64,000 bases of DNA from Arcuatula senhousia (taxonomy: Eukaryota > Mollusca > Bivalvia > Mytilida > Mytilidae): the NCBI GenBank assembly GCA_963971305.1, contig OZ020309.1, forward strand, positions 9,851,001 to 9,915,000. The letters run 5' to 3'. Under the pieces are notes generated by a model. That model did no database searches and was not told where the DNA came from. It worked only from the letters and a program-made list of their open reading frames with translations. Shown piece by piece: positions 11,712 to 26,100 of the stretch (position 1 is the first letter of the stretch; each line of letters opens with the position of its first letter). The translations under genes were made by a program, and so were the position numbers.

Positions 11712-14166
11712 ATGTTTGTATCTACATACCAAAAGGTGAAAGAAAGTATTGATCTACACGAGAATAGTACCACAACGTCTTTTTTTAGTCAGAGATCAGA
11801 TAACAAGAAAACATTTGCTTCTGAGCAATTTCCAGGAGGTATATAATCTAAATTGAGTGATCTTGAACCATTTAAAAGGTTATATTCTTTAACTGTTTCT
11901 GTAAATTTTGATTATTTGAATATCTATAGCATTTTGAAGTATACTTGAATATGATATAAGTAATTTAAAAATCCCTCATTTTAGAATCAAAGGGGCACCA
12001 AAGGGGCATTCGGGTGTCAAAAGTCTGAATGGGCAACAACCAAACTGGTAAACACAACAAGAGTAGCACAAAAAAATACAAAAAATCACAGAACGGAATT
12101 AACAACGCGAACTCAAGTCGGTTAAAGAAGAGTGAACTCCAGAAGAGTAAGAGTAAGTAAGTTTTGCCCGACTGTTGATTAATTAAAAATCTTGTTTGGT
12201 GAGTCAGTATTTAACTAATCAACAACAAAAAATAGCTTCACTTATTTTCAATAAAATAACATGGTTTCGTGTAAATTTAGTAGGGGAGGAAGGTTCTGTA
12301 TTCTATCTGAAAGTCCTACATCTCCAATAGATCACCTGGACCTTGGAGTTTATCGGCATCTCTGACAGAATTTATTGTGGAAAAAAATTTCAGCTTTTGC
12401 CACATGTATGATCTATACTCATTAATTGCGTACATGCATTTATATAAATATGGGTGTCTTGGTAACGGGAAACAAGAAGGAAAGGTGTACCGAAGGGGTA
12501 ATAAAAAATCATTATATGGAAAAGACAAAGAAAAATTGGAAGACAAAAAAAATCCTCAAACCGAAACAAACCACACAACAAACAAAAACATGCATCACAA
12601 GTTAACCACATTTAGCAAAACTCTACTATTCTCTAGCAACAAGAAATTAGTTTGGCAGTATCTTTTTTTTTAATTTTATTTGTCAGCATTACATGTACAT
12701 TTTATGTATGTACGATTTGAATTCATACAGTATTAAAGTTTTATTGCATCTTGTTTTTAAATCACAGATATAGAAATAGATAGTAGAAAGGTTTATTGGA
12801 GTAAGTCATGGGGTGACGGATCTTGTATCCCATTCAGTGGTACTCCTTTTATTATCATTGGACATGAAGATTTTGAGTGCCATCAAGGTCCAGATCACAA
12901 AGAAAAATCTAAGAGGCAGCCATGTACAGATTTACAGGTACTTGTGTATTGTACCTATAGAAATTTGGTGAACAGATAAGTATTTTTTCAATAAATATTG
13001 ATCCGACCACTTAAGCTGATATTGAAGTATTTTTTATTATATTTATAGCTTGTCTTTTATCATTATTTGTCAAATATTTTGTAAAATTATGTTTATTTCA
13101 ATGTCATTGTCATTTTAAACAATAATGATTTGATTTATATGATATTGTCATATTTCACATGACACACACAATAAATGTTAATACATGTAATATATCTGTA
13201 CTCAGTTAACACATATTTTTCAGTCTTGTAATTTTTGTTGTAATAAGAGATCATTTAAGCTCATATATTGCTACTTCATACATGAACTTATTTGATATTG
13301 AACTATATTTTTACATTATAGGATACAGATCATTGCTATTCCTCCATCAAAAGAAGACAGCAAATTCAAACATCAAAGAAGAAGGGATGCTCAGCAAGAA
13401 TTAAGCTCAAAGTTGTAATAAGTTTTCCACAGTTTGAGGTACCTGTGTTTTATTTTACTAGATGAAAGATTCATTGTATATATTTTATCCACATTCACAA
13501 AGCACCCATTTAATCATGAATCCTAGATGATCACAACATACCAATGTGACTGAAACACAGGTAATATTATTAACAAGTCATGCAGCTTAATTACAATTGG
13601 CTTATGAATTAGATGAAAAAGAGGCAATGCTGGTTCTTTAGAAGATTCCTGCTTGCTATAGCACACCTATCATGTGTTTTGCAATCAACTAAGTGCAAGT
13701 CATTTCAACTTAGTACACTCATTTACATACCTATCTGAGAGATGGGGACTCTATATATATCTACAAGCAAGTGTCCTTGGTGATGAAAACAACCGTGGAG
13801 CGAGTATTTATTCTATTGTTGTATTTATCTAAAATTGATGAAATTGTTAATAAGTGTTTTAATTTTATATCATTTTTAAATTAACATGGTTATATTTTAA
13901 AAATATAAAGCCTTGTAGTTCATTGATATTGATAATAAAAATATAATTAATATTAAAACCATCATCGTTACTTTTATATGTTAGCTAACAAAATTAACAA
14001 GTAAATCTTTTTGTTTGATTTGACAGGTTACAGATGAACCAACTGAGTGGAACAAGAGGCTTACTGTTCAAAGGTTAAAGAGCTTTAATGAGCAGATTGA
14101 GAAGGAAGCAAGATTTTATCTGTTTTTTCCTGATGATGAAGACCACTCTGTCACCTAACAGGAGAG
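11712..14166 (+). other. Exons 1-4: Cys/His-rich N-terminal region of the MULE protein
   Basis: Exon 1 opens MFVSTYQKVK. Exons 2-4 carry scattered Cys/His (GDGSCIPF, ECHQGPDH, RQPCTDL, DHCYSS, KKGCSARIKL) and a basic run IKRRQQIQTSKKKGC. The arrangement recalls the zinc-binding DNA-recognition regions of FAR1/CaRF-like MULE proteins; that likeness is from memory and tentative. Exon 4 (VTDEPTEWNKRL...) reads to DHSVT and then TAA at 14156-14158. Removing the five bases CTAAC would restore the phase that exon 5 needs, so this looks like a small insertion. A weak GT inside the exon (14149) could also keep phase. Confidence 0.6.
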
Positions 14167-17100
14167 GTAAATAGCAATTGTTCACATAGATAGCAGTGAA
14201 ATATTCCAATTTCCAAGTTCCAGTAAAATAAATAAAGATGTGGGAAATTCTAATTAACTGTTATTCATGACATAATGACATAATTCATAATAACATACCA
14301 AGCCTAGACATATATCCCACCAGCTGCAATGAGGACACTTATAACCTCCCATAATACTGACAAACCAAGCCTAGACATATATCCCACCAGCTACAATGAG
14401 GACACTTATTACCTCCCATAATACTGACATACCAAGCCTAGACATATGCCCCACCAGCTACAATGAGGACACTTATTACCTCCCATAATACTGACATACC
14501 AAGCCTAGACATATATCCCACCAGCTACAATGAGGACACTTATTACCTCCCATAATACTGACATACCAAGCCTAGACATATATCCCACCAGCTACAATGA
14601 GGACACTTATTACCTCCTATAATACTGACATACCAAGCCTAGACATATACTGACATACCAAGTCTAGACATATGTCCTACCAGCTACAATGAGGACACTT
14701 ATTACCTCCTATAATACTGACATACCACGCCTAGACATATATCCAACCAGCTACAATGAGGACACTTATTACCTCCTATAATACTGACAAACCAAGCCTA
14801 GACATATATCCCACCAGCTACAATGAGGACACTTATTACCTCCTATAATACTGACATACCAAGCCTAGACATATATCCCACCAGCTACAATGAGGACACT
14901 TATTACCTCCTATAATACTGACATACCAAGCCTAGACATATATCCCACCAGCTACAATGAGGACACTTATTACCTCCCATAATACTGACATACCAAGCCT
15001 AGACATATATCCCACCAGCTACAATGAGGACACCTATTACCTCCCATAATACTGACATACCAAGCCTAGACATATATCCCACCAGCTACAATGAGGACAC
15101 TTATTACCTCCTATAATACTGACATACCAAGCCTAGACATATACTGACATACAAAGTCTAGACATATGTCCTACCAGCTACAATGAGGACACTTATTACC
15201 TCCTATAATACTGACATACCACGCCTAGACATATATCCAACCAGCTACAATGAGGACACTTATTACCTCCTATAATACTGACAAACCAAGCCTAGACATA
15301 TATCCCACCAGCTACAATGAGGACACTTATTACCTCCTATAATACTGACATACCAAGCCTAGACATATATCCCACCAGCTACAATGAGGACACTTATTAC
15401 CTCCTATAATACTGACATACCAAGCCTAGACATATATCCCACCAGCTACAATGAGGACACTTATTACCTCCCATAATACTGACATACCAAGCCTAGACAT
15501 ATATCCCACCAGCTACAATGAGGACACTTACTACCTCCCATAATACTGACATACCAAGCCTAGACATATATCCCACCAGCTACAATGAGGACACTTATTA
15601 CCTCCTATAATACTGACATACCAAGCCTAGACATATACTGACATACCAAGCCTAGACATATGTCCCACCAGCTACAATGAGGACACTTATTACCTCCTAT
15701 AATACTGACATACCAAGCCTAGACATATATCCCACCAGCTACAATGAGGACACTTATTACCTCCTATAATACTGACATACCAAGCCTAGACATATATCCC
15801 ACCAGCTACAATGAGGACACTTATTACCTCCCATAATACTGACATACCAAGCCTAGACATATATCCCACCAGCTACAATGAGGACACTTACTACCTCTCA
15901 TAATACTGACATACCAAGCCTAGACATATATCCCACCAGCTACAATGAGGACACTTATTACCTCCTATAATACTGACATACCAAGCCTAGACATATATCC
16001 CACCAGCTACAATGAGGACACTATTTCCTCCCATAATACTGACATACCAAGCCTAGACATATATCCCACCAGCTACAATGAGGACACTTATTACCTCCTA
16101 TAATACTGACATACCAAGCCTAGACATATATCCCACCAGCTACAATGAGGACACTTATTACCTCCTATAATACTGACATACCAAGCCTAGACATATATCC
16201 CACCAGCTACAATGAGGACACTATTTCCTCCCATAATACTGACATACCAAGCCTAGACATATATCCCACCAGCTACAATGAGGACACTTATTACCTCCTA
16301 TAATACTGACATACCAAGCCTAGACATATATCCCACCAGCTACAATGAGGACACTATTTCCTCCCATAATACTGACATACCAAGCCTAGACATATATCCC
16401 ACCAGCTACAATGAGGACACTTATTACCTCCTATAATACTGACATACCAAGCCTAGACATATATCCCACCAGCTACAATGAGGACACTTATTACCTCCTA
16501 TAATACTGACATACCAAGCCTAGACATATATCCCACCAGCTACAATGAGGACACTATTTCCTCCCATAATACTGACATACCAAGCCTAGACATATATCCC
16601 ACCAGCTACATTGAGGACACTTATTACCTCCTATAATACTGACATACCAAGCCTAGACATATATCCCACCAGCTACAATGAGGACACTTATTACCTCCTA
16701 TAATACTGACATACCAAGCCTAGACATATATCCCACCAGCTACAATGAGGACACTATTTCCTCCCATAATACTGACATACCAAGCCTAGACATATATCCC
16801 ACCAGCTACAATGAGGACACTTATTACCTCCTATAATACTGACATACCAAGCCTAGACATATATCCCACCAGCTACAATGAGGACACTTATTACCTCCAG
16901 TAATACTGACATAACCAAGCCTAGACATATGTCCCACCAGCTACAATGAGGACACTTATTACCTCCTATAATACTGAAATACCAAGCCTAGACATATGTC
17001 CCACCAGCTACAATGAGGACACTTATTACTCCCATAATACTGACATACCAAGCCTAGACATATGTCTCACCAGCTACAATGAGGACTAATTTTCATCTGG

Positions 17101-20100
17101 TATCTTGTGTGAATGTTTTCTTTTTTTCAGTTCTCAGGATATGTACAGCCTCCTGCAGAAAACATTAGAAGCAAAATTAAAGAGCTTGCTCTTTTGGGTA
17201 TCCGGCGAGTTGGAGATATAAGAGTGTTCCTGGAGAACTATGTTGTAAAGGAGCTCTTCCCTGGCATTGCCGTATCAAGGCAAAACAGGCGTTACTTTCC
17301 TGGGAAAAAAGAGATAAGAAATTATGTATATTCTGCTTTGAGAAAAACCAGGTCTGTATTGTTAGGAAGATTTTTTTTTAAAGAATTTAGAGTTTAATTT
17401 GTTTATTAGCAATTATGTTTTTTGAAGATGATAAGCTTTTATTTTTATCTTTATTGTAATTTTGTGTCCTTACAATGACAGTTTAATTGTCACTTATTCT
17501 TTTCAATTGCCAGAAGAGGTCATAATAAAGGTATTTAGTTTATATTTTAATTTCGTCATCAATTTTTATTTCCTTCTATTGTTATAACATTAAACAAATT
17601 ATAATAAATGCCACCTTGACAGGGGTATAATTTTATTTTATTTAGATTTTCTTTGGGTGATCAGGAGAATTTAGAGAGATTGGTTCATTCTATGAATGAG
17701 AAATCTCCTATGGACAGCTTTTTTGTGCGAACCATGCAAGTATTTGTTTATTGATTTGAAGTAAAAGCTTTGGATTAGATTTGAGAATTTTTATAAAACT
17801 TTAAGTGTTGTATATATTTTTTATTTGTGATCGTGAGATTTGATATGTGAATAAAGAAGGGATACTAAAAAATACTAACCATTGCAATGAAAGATGTTCA
17901 TACCATATTTGTGATACATGGAAAATTCAAGGTGAAAAAAAAATCAATACCCTCAGATAAAATAAAACTTAGATATGTTGTTTGTTACTTAATTAGTCTC
18001 TGGTTCATGAAATTAAAGAAAAATGAAGAGTTTGCATTTTATAATCTTGAAATAGGTTTGAAAAGAAAAAGTACAACTTATTTAACTGCTATCAGGGATG
18101 TTTAAGATGTTTGTATTACTAAACATTACTTATAATTGTGTAAAAAAAAGTCCAGAATGTAATCTATTGGCAATATTTCTGATAATTATTTATGTTTTGT
18201 TGTAATTTATGGACAAGGACCACTAACTATTAAATTTTGCCTTAAAAAAGTTAAAAATTCAAAACTTGTGAAATATGGATTAAGAATGCTTTTCAATTAT
18301 CTTTAAAACTCTAAATCAATTTTATTGGTAATGTTACTGTATTTCAAGTAATTTTGTCAGAAAATCTGGCATTTTTACAGAATTTTGTCAATTTTCTTTT
18401 CTTAAAAGTGTGAAACCATTAGAAAGTGAGCATTGGTGACATTATTAAAAGAGCAAATTTCAAACAATTTATTAAGGTTTATTTATGGCTCAAAACTGTT
18501 CAAGTAAAGTTTTAAATTTTACTAAATTTGGGGCCAAATATGGTAGTTAGTGCCCCAGGTCCTTTTGTATGTACAGTAAAAAAGTTACGATACAACTTGT
18601 TAATAATTGGTTAATTGTTGCGTTATCTTTAATATAAAGCAAATTCATTTACCTTGTATATTTAATATTAAAAAAAGTCAGATGTGTGTTTTGATTTACA
18701 CAATGTTTGTTTATTTGAATATTCTGTATCAGTCTTGAAGTAAAATACATACAGCCAAATATTTTGTATGCCAATAAATATTTGTTGTTCAATCAAATTG
18801 TTACAGGAATCAAGAAAATGACACAGATTCTCCTACTGTAGAGGAAGTTCCAACACCACAAGGATTTCTTTTCATCCATCAGTCTAGTTGGCAGAAAAGA
18901 CTTTTAAATCTATATGGACAAGAACTATGTTTGCTGGATGCCACATACTGTACAACAAAGTATGATTTGCCACTCTTCTTCATATGAGTCCAAACAAACA
19001 CGGGATATGCAATCTGTGGGTCTTTTATTACAGCCAATGAGTCCAAAGACTGCATAGAGGAAGCATTAAGTATCATTAAAGGCTGGAACTCAGACTGGCA
19101 TCCTACACATTTCTTAACTGATTTTGATGAAAGAGAAATATCAGCTGTAGAAAGTGTTTTCCCAGGTAGAATATATATTTTTTAAAATACGTGTAATTAC
19201 AATTTAGAGCATGTGCTAATGAAAATGTTCCTCAATTATAAGTAATGAGATAAATATAGAATATAGGACTTTTGAATCTTGAGATTGAGTTAATCACTGG
19301 TTTATTGTGAAGGTCTCAAGATTTAAAAAGTCCTATATTCTCTTTTATTGTAATCCCAGAGCAACACGATGGGATTTTTTCATTAAAAACATTTTTTAAT
19401 ACTTTTTTTTAATAAGGAACTTTTTTGTGTGGGCACTGATGAAACATGTGCTATGCTACTTACTGACCAGATTAATTTGGTGATACACACTTAGATCTTA
19501 GGATACTCACAAGCCTGGTAGTAAACTCTGACGAATTTAGCAATAAAACTGATGATACAATTGCTGACTAATTTATATGTGAAAAAGGTAACATTTCTAC
19601 ATATTGGACAACCCCATATCCAATCGAAGTGTGTTTTAAAAACATTATTTTGTTAGAATATTATTTAAAGGTTAAACCTGTAATTATAAACAGTTAATGT
19701 TTATTTCAGACAAATGGAAGGTAAGAATTGGTGAAAGAATTTTAATTAGCTTTTTTATCCATAGATGTTGGTTATATATTGGTGTTTAAATCACTCCACT
19801 TTCATCCATTCTAAGCTACAATCACATTTTTGTGTTATATATGTATATTGTATATGCTTCCTTCTTTCTGTCACCACTTAACTTTATTTATTATTAGATG
19901 TCTATATGTTTTTTAGAAGATTTATTTGAAATAGTTGTTTTAAACTTATCTGCAAGGCTATTTTCAAAATATTGTTACCCTTAAAATATATCTTTATAAT
20001 TGTCTTTTACTCTATACTGTTTTCGGTTTTCACTAAATTGATAGTCTTTACTTTCTTCATTCATTCTTTAATTTCTTATTTTTGCTTATATAACATATAT

Positions 20101-23100
20101 AATTTTATAGATGAATTATTTTTAAATGTCAAGAAACAGATCACATGTACATGAATATTTCTTAATATACCATTCATATGCTTTGCTATGTCCATTTGGA
20201 TTTTTTTCTATTTCCAGAATGCGTAATTTGTTTTATTTTTTATGCTTGAAATAAACAAAATTTTGAAAAGTATATTACATGTATACAAAAAGTATTATTT
20301 ATTTATATATATTTATATACCGTATATTATACAATTTATTTATTTCTATTCTGTCTTTAGAATGCTTGGTATATCTGTGTCAATTTCATCGTGAACAAGC
20401 TTGGGATAGATGGTTGAGCAATAAGGACAATGGCGCCAGTAACTTTAAGGAAGAAATAAAATCAATGTATGTTTTAGTTTTCAGATTGAAAATATTTGAC
20501 CAAATAGTGATGTTGGAACATTTTTCTTTAATTTGCAATAGATTGTTTAAAAGCTCAAATTGGATTCTGATGAGCTACTTAAAATAAAATATTTTAATAA
20601 AAGTAACAATTTTTGATCATGTTTTACATTTACATGGATAGTATAATCATTCAAGCTTACATTTAATGTGTTCTATTTGTGTTTTATTTATGGAAGGTTG
20701 AGAAAAATTGCAAACTCTGCAACAGAAGAAGATTTTCTAGCCCATGTAGATGAGATGAAGGAAAGTTCTGTTTATAGAAATTGCCAGACACTAAGTAGAT
20801 GGTTGGAGAAAAAATGGCTTCCTAACTTCTGTGTAAGCAGTAAAATGATTTTCAATATACTTAATTGAACTAAATAAAATTTCAATTAAGATAGGTTAAT
20901 TAAGAAGTACTAAAATTAATTTATATAAGAGTATGGAGTAAATGAACATGAGACCACAACACACATGTTAACTCCAACTGCAATTAATTTTTATGAGCTG
21001 TATGACCATTTCGGAAAATTATTCCTCATCAGCAGCACTAGAACCTAAACAAAGGAAATCCATAATTCAAAAGATGTTCAAAATGCATGAAACCAAATGA
21101 AATCCAAATATATATAGCTAAGGGCAAAACTACGATGGAGAGAGTTAAACCTTAGTCAACATTTTTCTTCTAGTGGTTAAATATCATTCAGTCACTCACC
21201 TGCTATATGACCTAACTTTCTTTAGCTCTGATTTTAAGATTGAGGCCTATGTAGACTATAAATGTGGATAGATTTTGTACAAACAGGTGAGACATACTTT
21301 TAATTGCTACATTTGTGTTTTTCAGAGATGGGTCTTTGCTTATCGTAAAGACCTAGTTAATGTGAGGTTAACAACCACCAATGGCCTTGAAAGAAAACAC
21401 CAAGATCTAAAAAAGAATTACTTGGCTCAATATGGTGACGGGACATTGGTTACTCTTGTCTCAACATTGATTGACAGATTCCTTGTTGAATCTTATGATG
21501 AGTAAGTTTCATTAAATTACACAATGTACTCTACATTTATTAAGATGATTTCTTAAAACCTTTAAAATGATATGATTTAATTAACATTCCATTCACACAC
21601 ACAAAATGCCCTGGCATGATACTAAGTCAACAATAAAACAACCAAAAAAGTTTATTGATCGACTGCAAATCTTAAAATATTCATACGACACTCAATGATA
21701 TAGTCTCACACACCACAATTATTAAAATGAAAGCATTTACCTAATTTTTTTTCTTCTTTTAGGTATTTGCAGTACAATGTTAAAAGTTTGGAGGTGTATA
21801 GGTCATACAACAATATTGTTCCAGAGTACTTGAAAAACAAACCGAAGAAACTTATTGAGCACTGCCTCTCACGCCTTCCACCACAATCTAATGAAATCCC
21901 ATCTGAAAACATTGTATTAGATAACCATCAGCCTGGAACCTATCAAGTTAAAAGTATGGACTCTGACATGCTGTACAATGTTTGCCTCACTGATGATGGT
22001 CCATCATGTCAGTGTATGGATTGGGGAAAACATCATCTTCCTTGTAAACACATGCTTGCTGTGTTCAATACAATTGCAGATTGGGACTGGAACCAACTTC
22101 CAACCGCCTACAGGGACTGTCCTCACTTAAATTTAGACCCTGTAGTAGTAGCTGCATCGATTGACCAATCTGATTCAATGCATTGCCCTATTGAGACCAC
22201 CAATGAGAATGAAGAGGAGAGAATATTTATTGAACCTGTATTGCCAACATCAAATAGTAACAGTGGGGTTTCAGAATCAAACTGCTTCGGTGCAAGTATT
22301 ACTAAATGTACTCATCTATTAAAGGATATACAAAACTATCTTTATAGACTTGATAACCACCAACATTTTGATGAAGTTGAAAAGGAACTAACATCTATTG
22401 CTACTAAAATGAAAGACATGGTGCCACATGAGGAGGGCTTGCCACCAAGAATTATTAGATCAAAGCCAAAGTCGGGGCCAAAGCGTTCAATGAAAGACCA
22501 CCTGCCACTGCGTAAAAACCGAAAAAAGAACCTAAAACTGAAAGGACGCAAAAGTAAAAGAATTGTTGTTGAGAATATAATAGTGGATGGCACTTATGAC
22601 GCACCAACAATTGATGATGATGAGGACAATCCAGCAATAGATGGATTGAGTTCTAATGAACAGAATAATGGTGTTAAGATACAAGCACTTAAAGGTATGT
22701 TTGAGTTTAAACATATTTTTTATCTTTGATAGGGAAACAAATATAATGCTTAATATGTGAATGCTTCTTCAACTAGCAGTTAACAAGTATGACCTTTTGT
22801 AAATAATAATGTAAATGATTTATTGTTATCCACAAAAGCAGGACAACCTTTTTTGCCTTCAAAATGATAAGCATCATTCCTTAAGACCAACTTTGCTTAT
22901 GACGTCAAAAGAGAGTCAAAAATTGGTATATGACATTTTCATCCCTGAGAATTTAAGGATCAAACCACATCTTGTTGTTAGTAACTTTACTTATAAAGCT
23001 CTAAATGCTAGCTTTACATGTAAGTATAAAAAGATATCATTTATGAAATTTATGAAGGCCATAAGAAAAAAAAGCTAGTGTGATAATATATAAAAGTTAA

Positions 23101-26100
23101 ACTCTATGACCCTTGCATTTACTTTTAAGTAAGTTTTTATCAGTATGAATCATTATCATGATTGAATCTTTTATCATTGCTTTATTTTGTTTCAAGGGAC
23201 AAAGAGACGAAAGAACTTGCAAAGTAAAAGTAAGTTTTATTGTTGTTGTTTTTTGGAAGTACATGTAGCTGTTAAATTCCCCTTCAATATGAAGTAAGTC
23301 ACAATATATATGATTTTTGTTGTACAAAATTTAATTTTTGAGAAATATAAGAAATCACTCTGATAATACAAATAATGATACATTACATACAGGAAATAGG
23401 TACTCTTTAAATTCTGTAATGCAAGGAAGATATTTTTCCTTATTGATATTGCCAATTGATTCTGTTTATTATTGTAGAGGCTAGCAGAAAAAAGACTTGT
23501 GTTGGTTTGACACTGGAGAAAGAATCAACTTATGAGACCACTGGTAAAATAAAATATACTAGTATTTTTTATTGTATATTAATTAAAAACAGTCCTTTTT
23601 ATTTGAATTGTCAATTGTCAACTTTTAGCATACTTTAAAAACATTTCTCTACAATAACTCAATACCTATAAAACAAATAACCTCTACACTTATTTATTAT
23701 GTTTTTTTTTCAAATGCCTTAGTTCAGATATATCTGATGTTACCTTTAAAAGTGATATTTGATTAATCAAGTAGGTTATGCATTGAGTACTAATAGTACT
23801 AATAAATGGTTTACTTACGGATTAAACTATTTTTTGCCATGGATATATGCTCTGTATAAAAGTATGATACACTTTCCCCCAGGGACAAGAAATAAAACCA
23901 TTAGTGAGAACAGTTCAACACAGAAAGTTCAACAATTTCAGAGAACTGGTAATTTTTACCAATTTTGATTAATATATCTTTTAAAAGAAAAGAGGTACCA
24001 ATGGGGTATTTCAATGTCAGAAGTCCAAAAAGAGCGAAGGGGTTACCAGCAAATGAAATGCAAAATGTACAAATGACCAGAAAACAGAAAACACATAAAC
24101 AGCTGAATAGCAATTGACAATGCTAACTCAAGTCATAACAAGAGTGAATTAACTCAAGTGATATGAAATGGTAAGCAGTTCCTGTCTGTTGCAACACTCT
24201 TCAAATTGCAAATGATAAATTTCACTTATCAAATCCAATATTTAGAGAACAAAACAAAACCATATGACAAAACAACAAATGCACTCATCTTAGAGATAGA
24301 AGTCACATATTAGTCTATGAGCTCATCGTGTCCTCATTAAAATTTTGAGTTGTCCACTGCATTAAGCACAAAAAACGTTCAAAAATTAATTTGCTGATTA
24401 GTGCTGACCTTCCTCATTTTTATTTTAAGATATTCCAGGTATACTAATCTTTTCTTTTAGTTGAAAGTCAGAATATGTCAATAAATGTTATTGGCTATCA
24501 AATAAATCAACAGAGTTTTACAGACCTAGACAGTATGCTTCCTGATGAGGTAAATACATGTCATGGATGTAGGCATATATTTCTAAGAAAGATTTGCCAA
24601 TTTTATTATACCTCCACTTGTAAGAGAGCTTTAATGCGATCACCTTGTCCTTCTGTCTGTCTGTCCGGTACAATATCTCAGCTTTTACAGAAGGGATTGA
24701 TTTAAAATTTGGTACACAGCAAACTGCTTGGGGAAGCTTTCTTATCGAGTAAGGGGTTGTGGCACATACGGTTCTATTTTAAAAAAATATTAAATTAAAG
24801 TGGTTGATTTTTTTTTTGAAATAGAAATCACCAAAAATGTTGAAAATAAAAAAAATGTGGTTTAAACTCTAAAGAGACAAATTTACCTCTTTATTTTAGG
24901 TAATGAATGCCTACATCTCACTCAAATGCAGAGAATGTAAGGTAATCAAATAGTTTATTTGAAAAAATGTGCATATACATGATATAAGTATGACGTCTTT
25001 AATTTTTAACTTAATGTAGTAAAAGATAGTTAATATTTTTAATATAGTTAATATATTTTTGGCTTCCTTGTTCGAACGTTTTGGTTTTGAGTACTTTTCG
25101 TTTTCAACTGTTTTGGATTTTGACCTTCCTATGTTTTGGTTTAAATGCTACTGATGAGAGGTTACTCCTTGAAATATCGATATATAGCATATCCAATTTA
25201 ACCGTATGTACCCGCGTTTTGGTATTTGTAATTTTAAATAGATTTCAGATGCAATAGTTGATGGGTTGTTAAGTCAGTTGATCTATTGAATGGTTGTTTG
25301 TTATTATTATTATCAGATGAGTACATGTAATAGTATTCTATAAGTTAAGAATTTTTTCACTTAATGTTCTTAAAACCTGGTTGATTTATCATATTCTTAA
25401 ATAGTTAATGATTATTTAAGGCCAAGAGGGTGAAATTTCTAGGATGTGAAATCATGACAGCTATTTTCAGTGGAGTGATATCTTCTAATGATCCCTATCC
25501 AGTTCATTCATTTCTCAGTGAAGTAAGTTTAACATGTTCAATTGATGAAAATATTGGTTATTAGTAACTATTCTTTATGTAACTATCATTGTTTATGTCA
25601 TAAACATGTGTAACTAATATTGGAATAACTGTCCCACTTGACCATATCATTATAAGTACGACAATAGAACTTAATATGGCCCTGTTTATTATCTATTTTG
25701 TAGCATTAAAATCTGTTTATTTGGTATGTGATTATCAAACAATTTATCAATTTTTGTTTTGTCACATTATGTATTTTGTAAATTTCTCCTTACTTGTGAA
25801 CTTCAATACAGAATTTAAAAGTTATTGACACAGTTTTACTAGTGTTACAGACTGTTTTTAGCATTATGTCCATGTTGGATACCTTTGTAATGCTTTGCTT
25901 TGTTTTACTACAGTGTTTATAATGTGAGTTTATTGGGTTATGCATATTTTCTCCATCAACTTAGACTGATATAGTTTTAATTTTTTTTTTACATTTACTG
26001 CAATTTTATGTATCTTTACAGATTGATTTAGATGAATTTGACATCTTAGTAGGTGCCCTGAATGAAGGTGGTGTGCATTGGTCATTGATGGTAAGTTTGT

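Noticed and set aside
14294..17086. Regular repeats resembling a CRISPR-like array
   Set aside because: Units are contiguous ~67-bp copies without variable spacers, in an intron of a eukaryotic gene. This is a minisatellite.
17887..18105. 72-residue ORF in intron 6 of the MULE gene
   Set aside because: No family features and incompatible with flanking splice phases.
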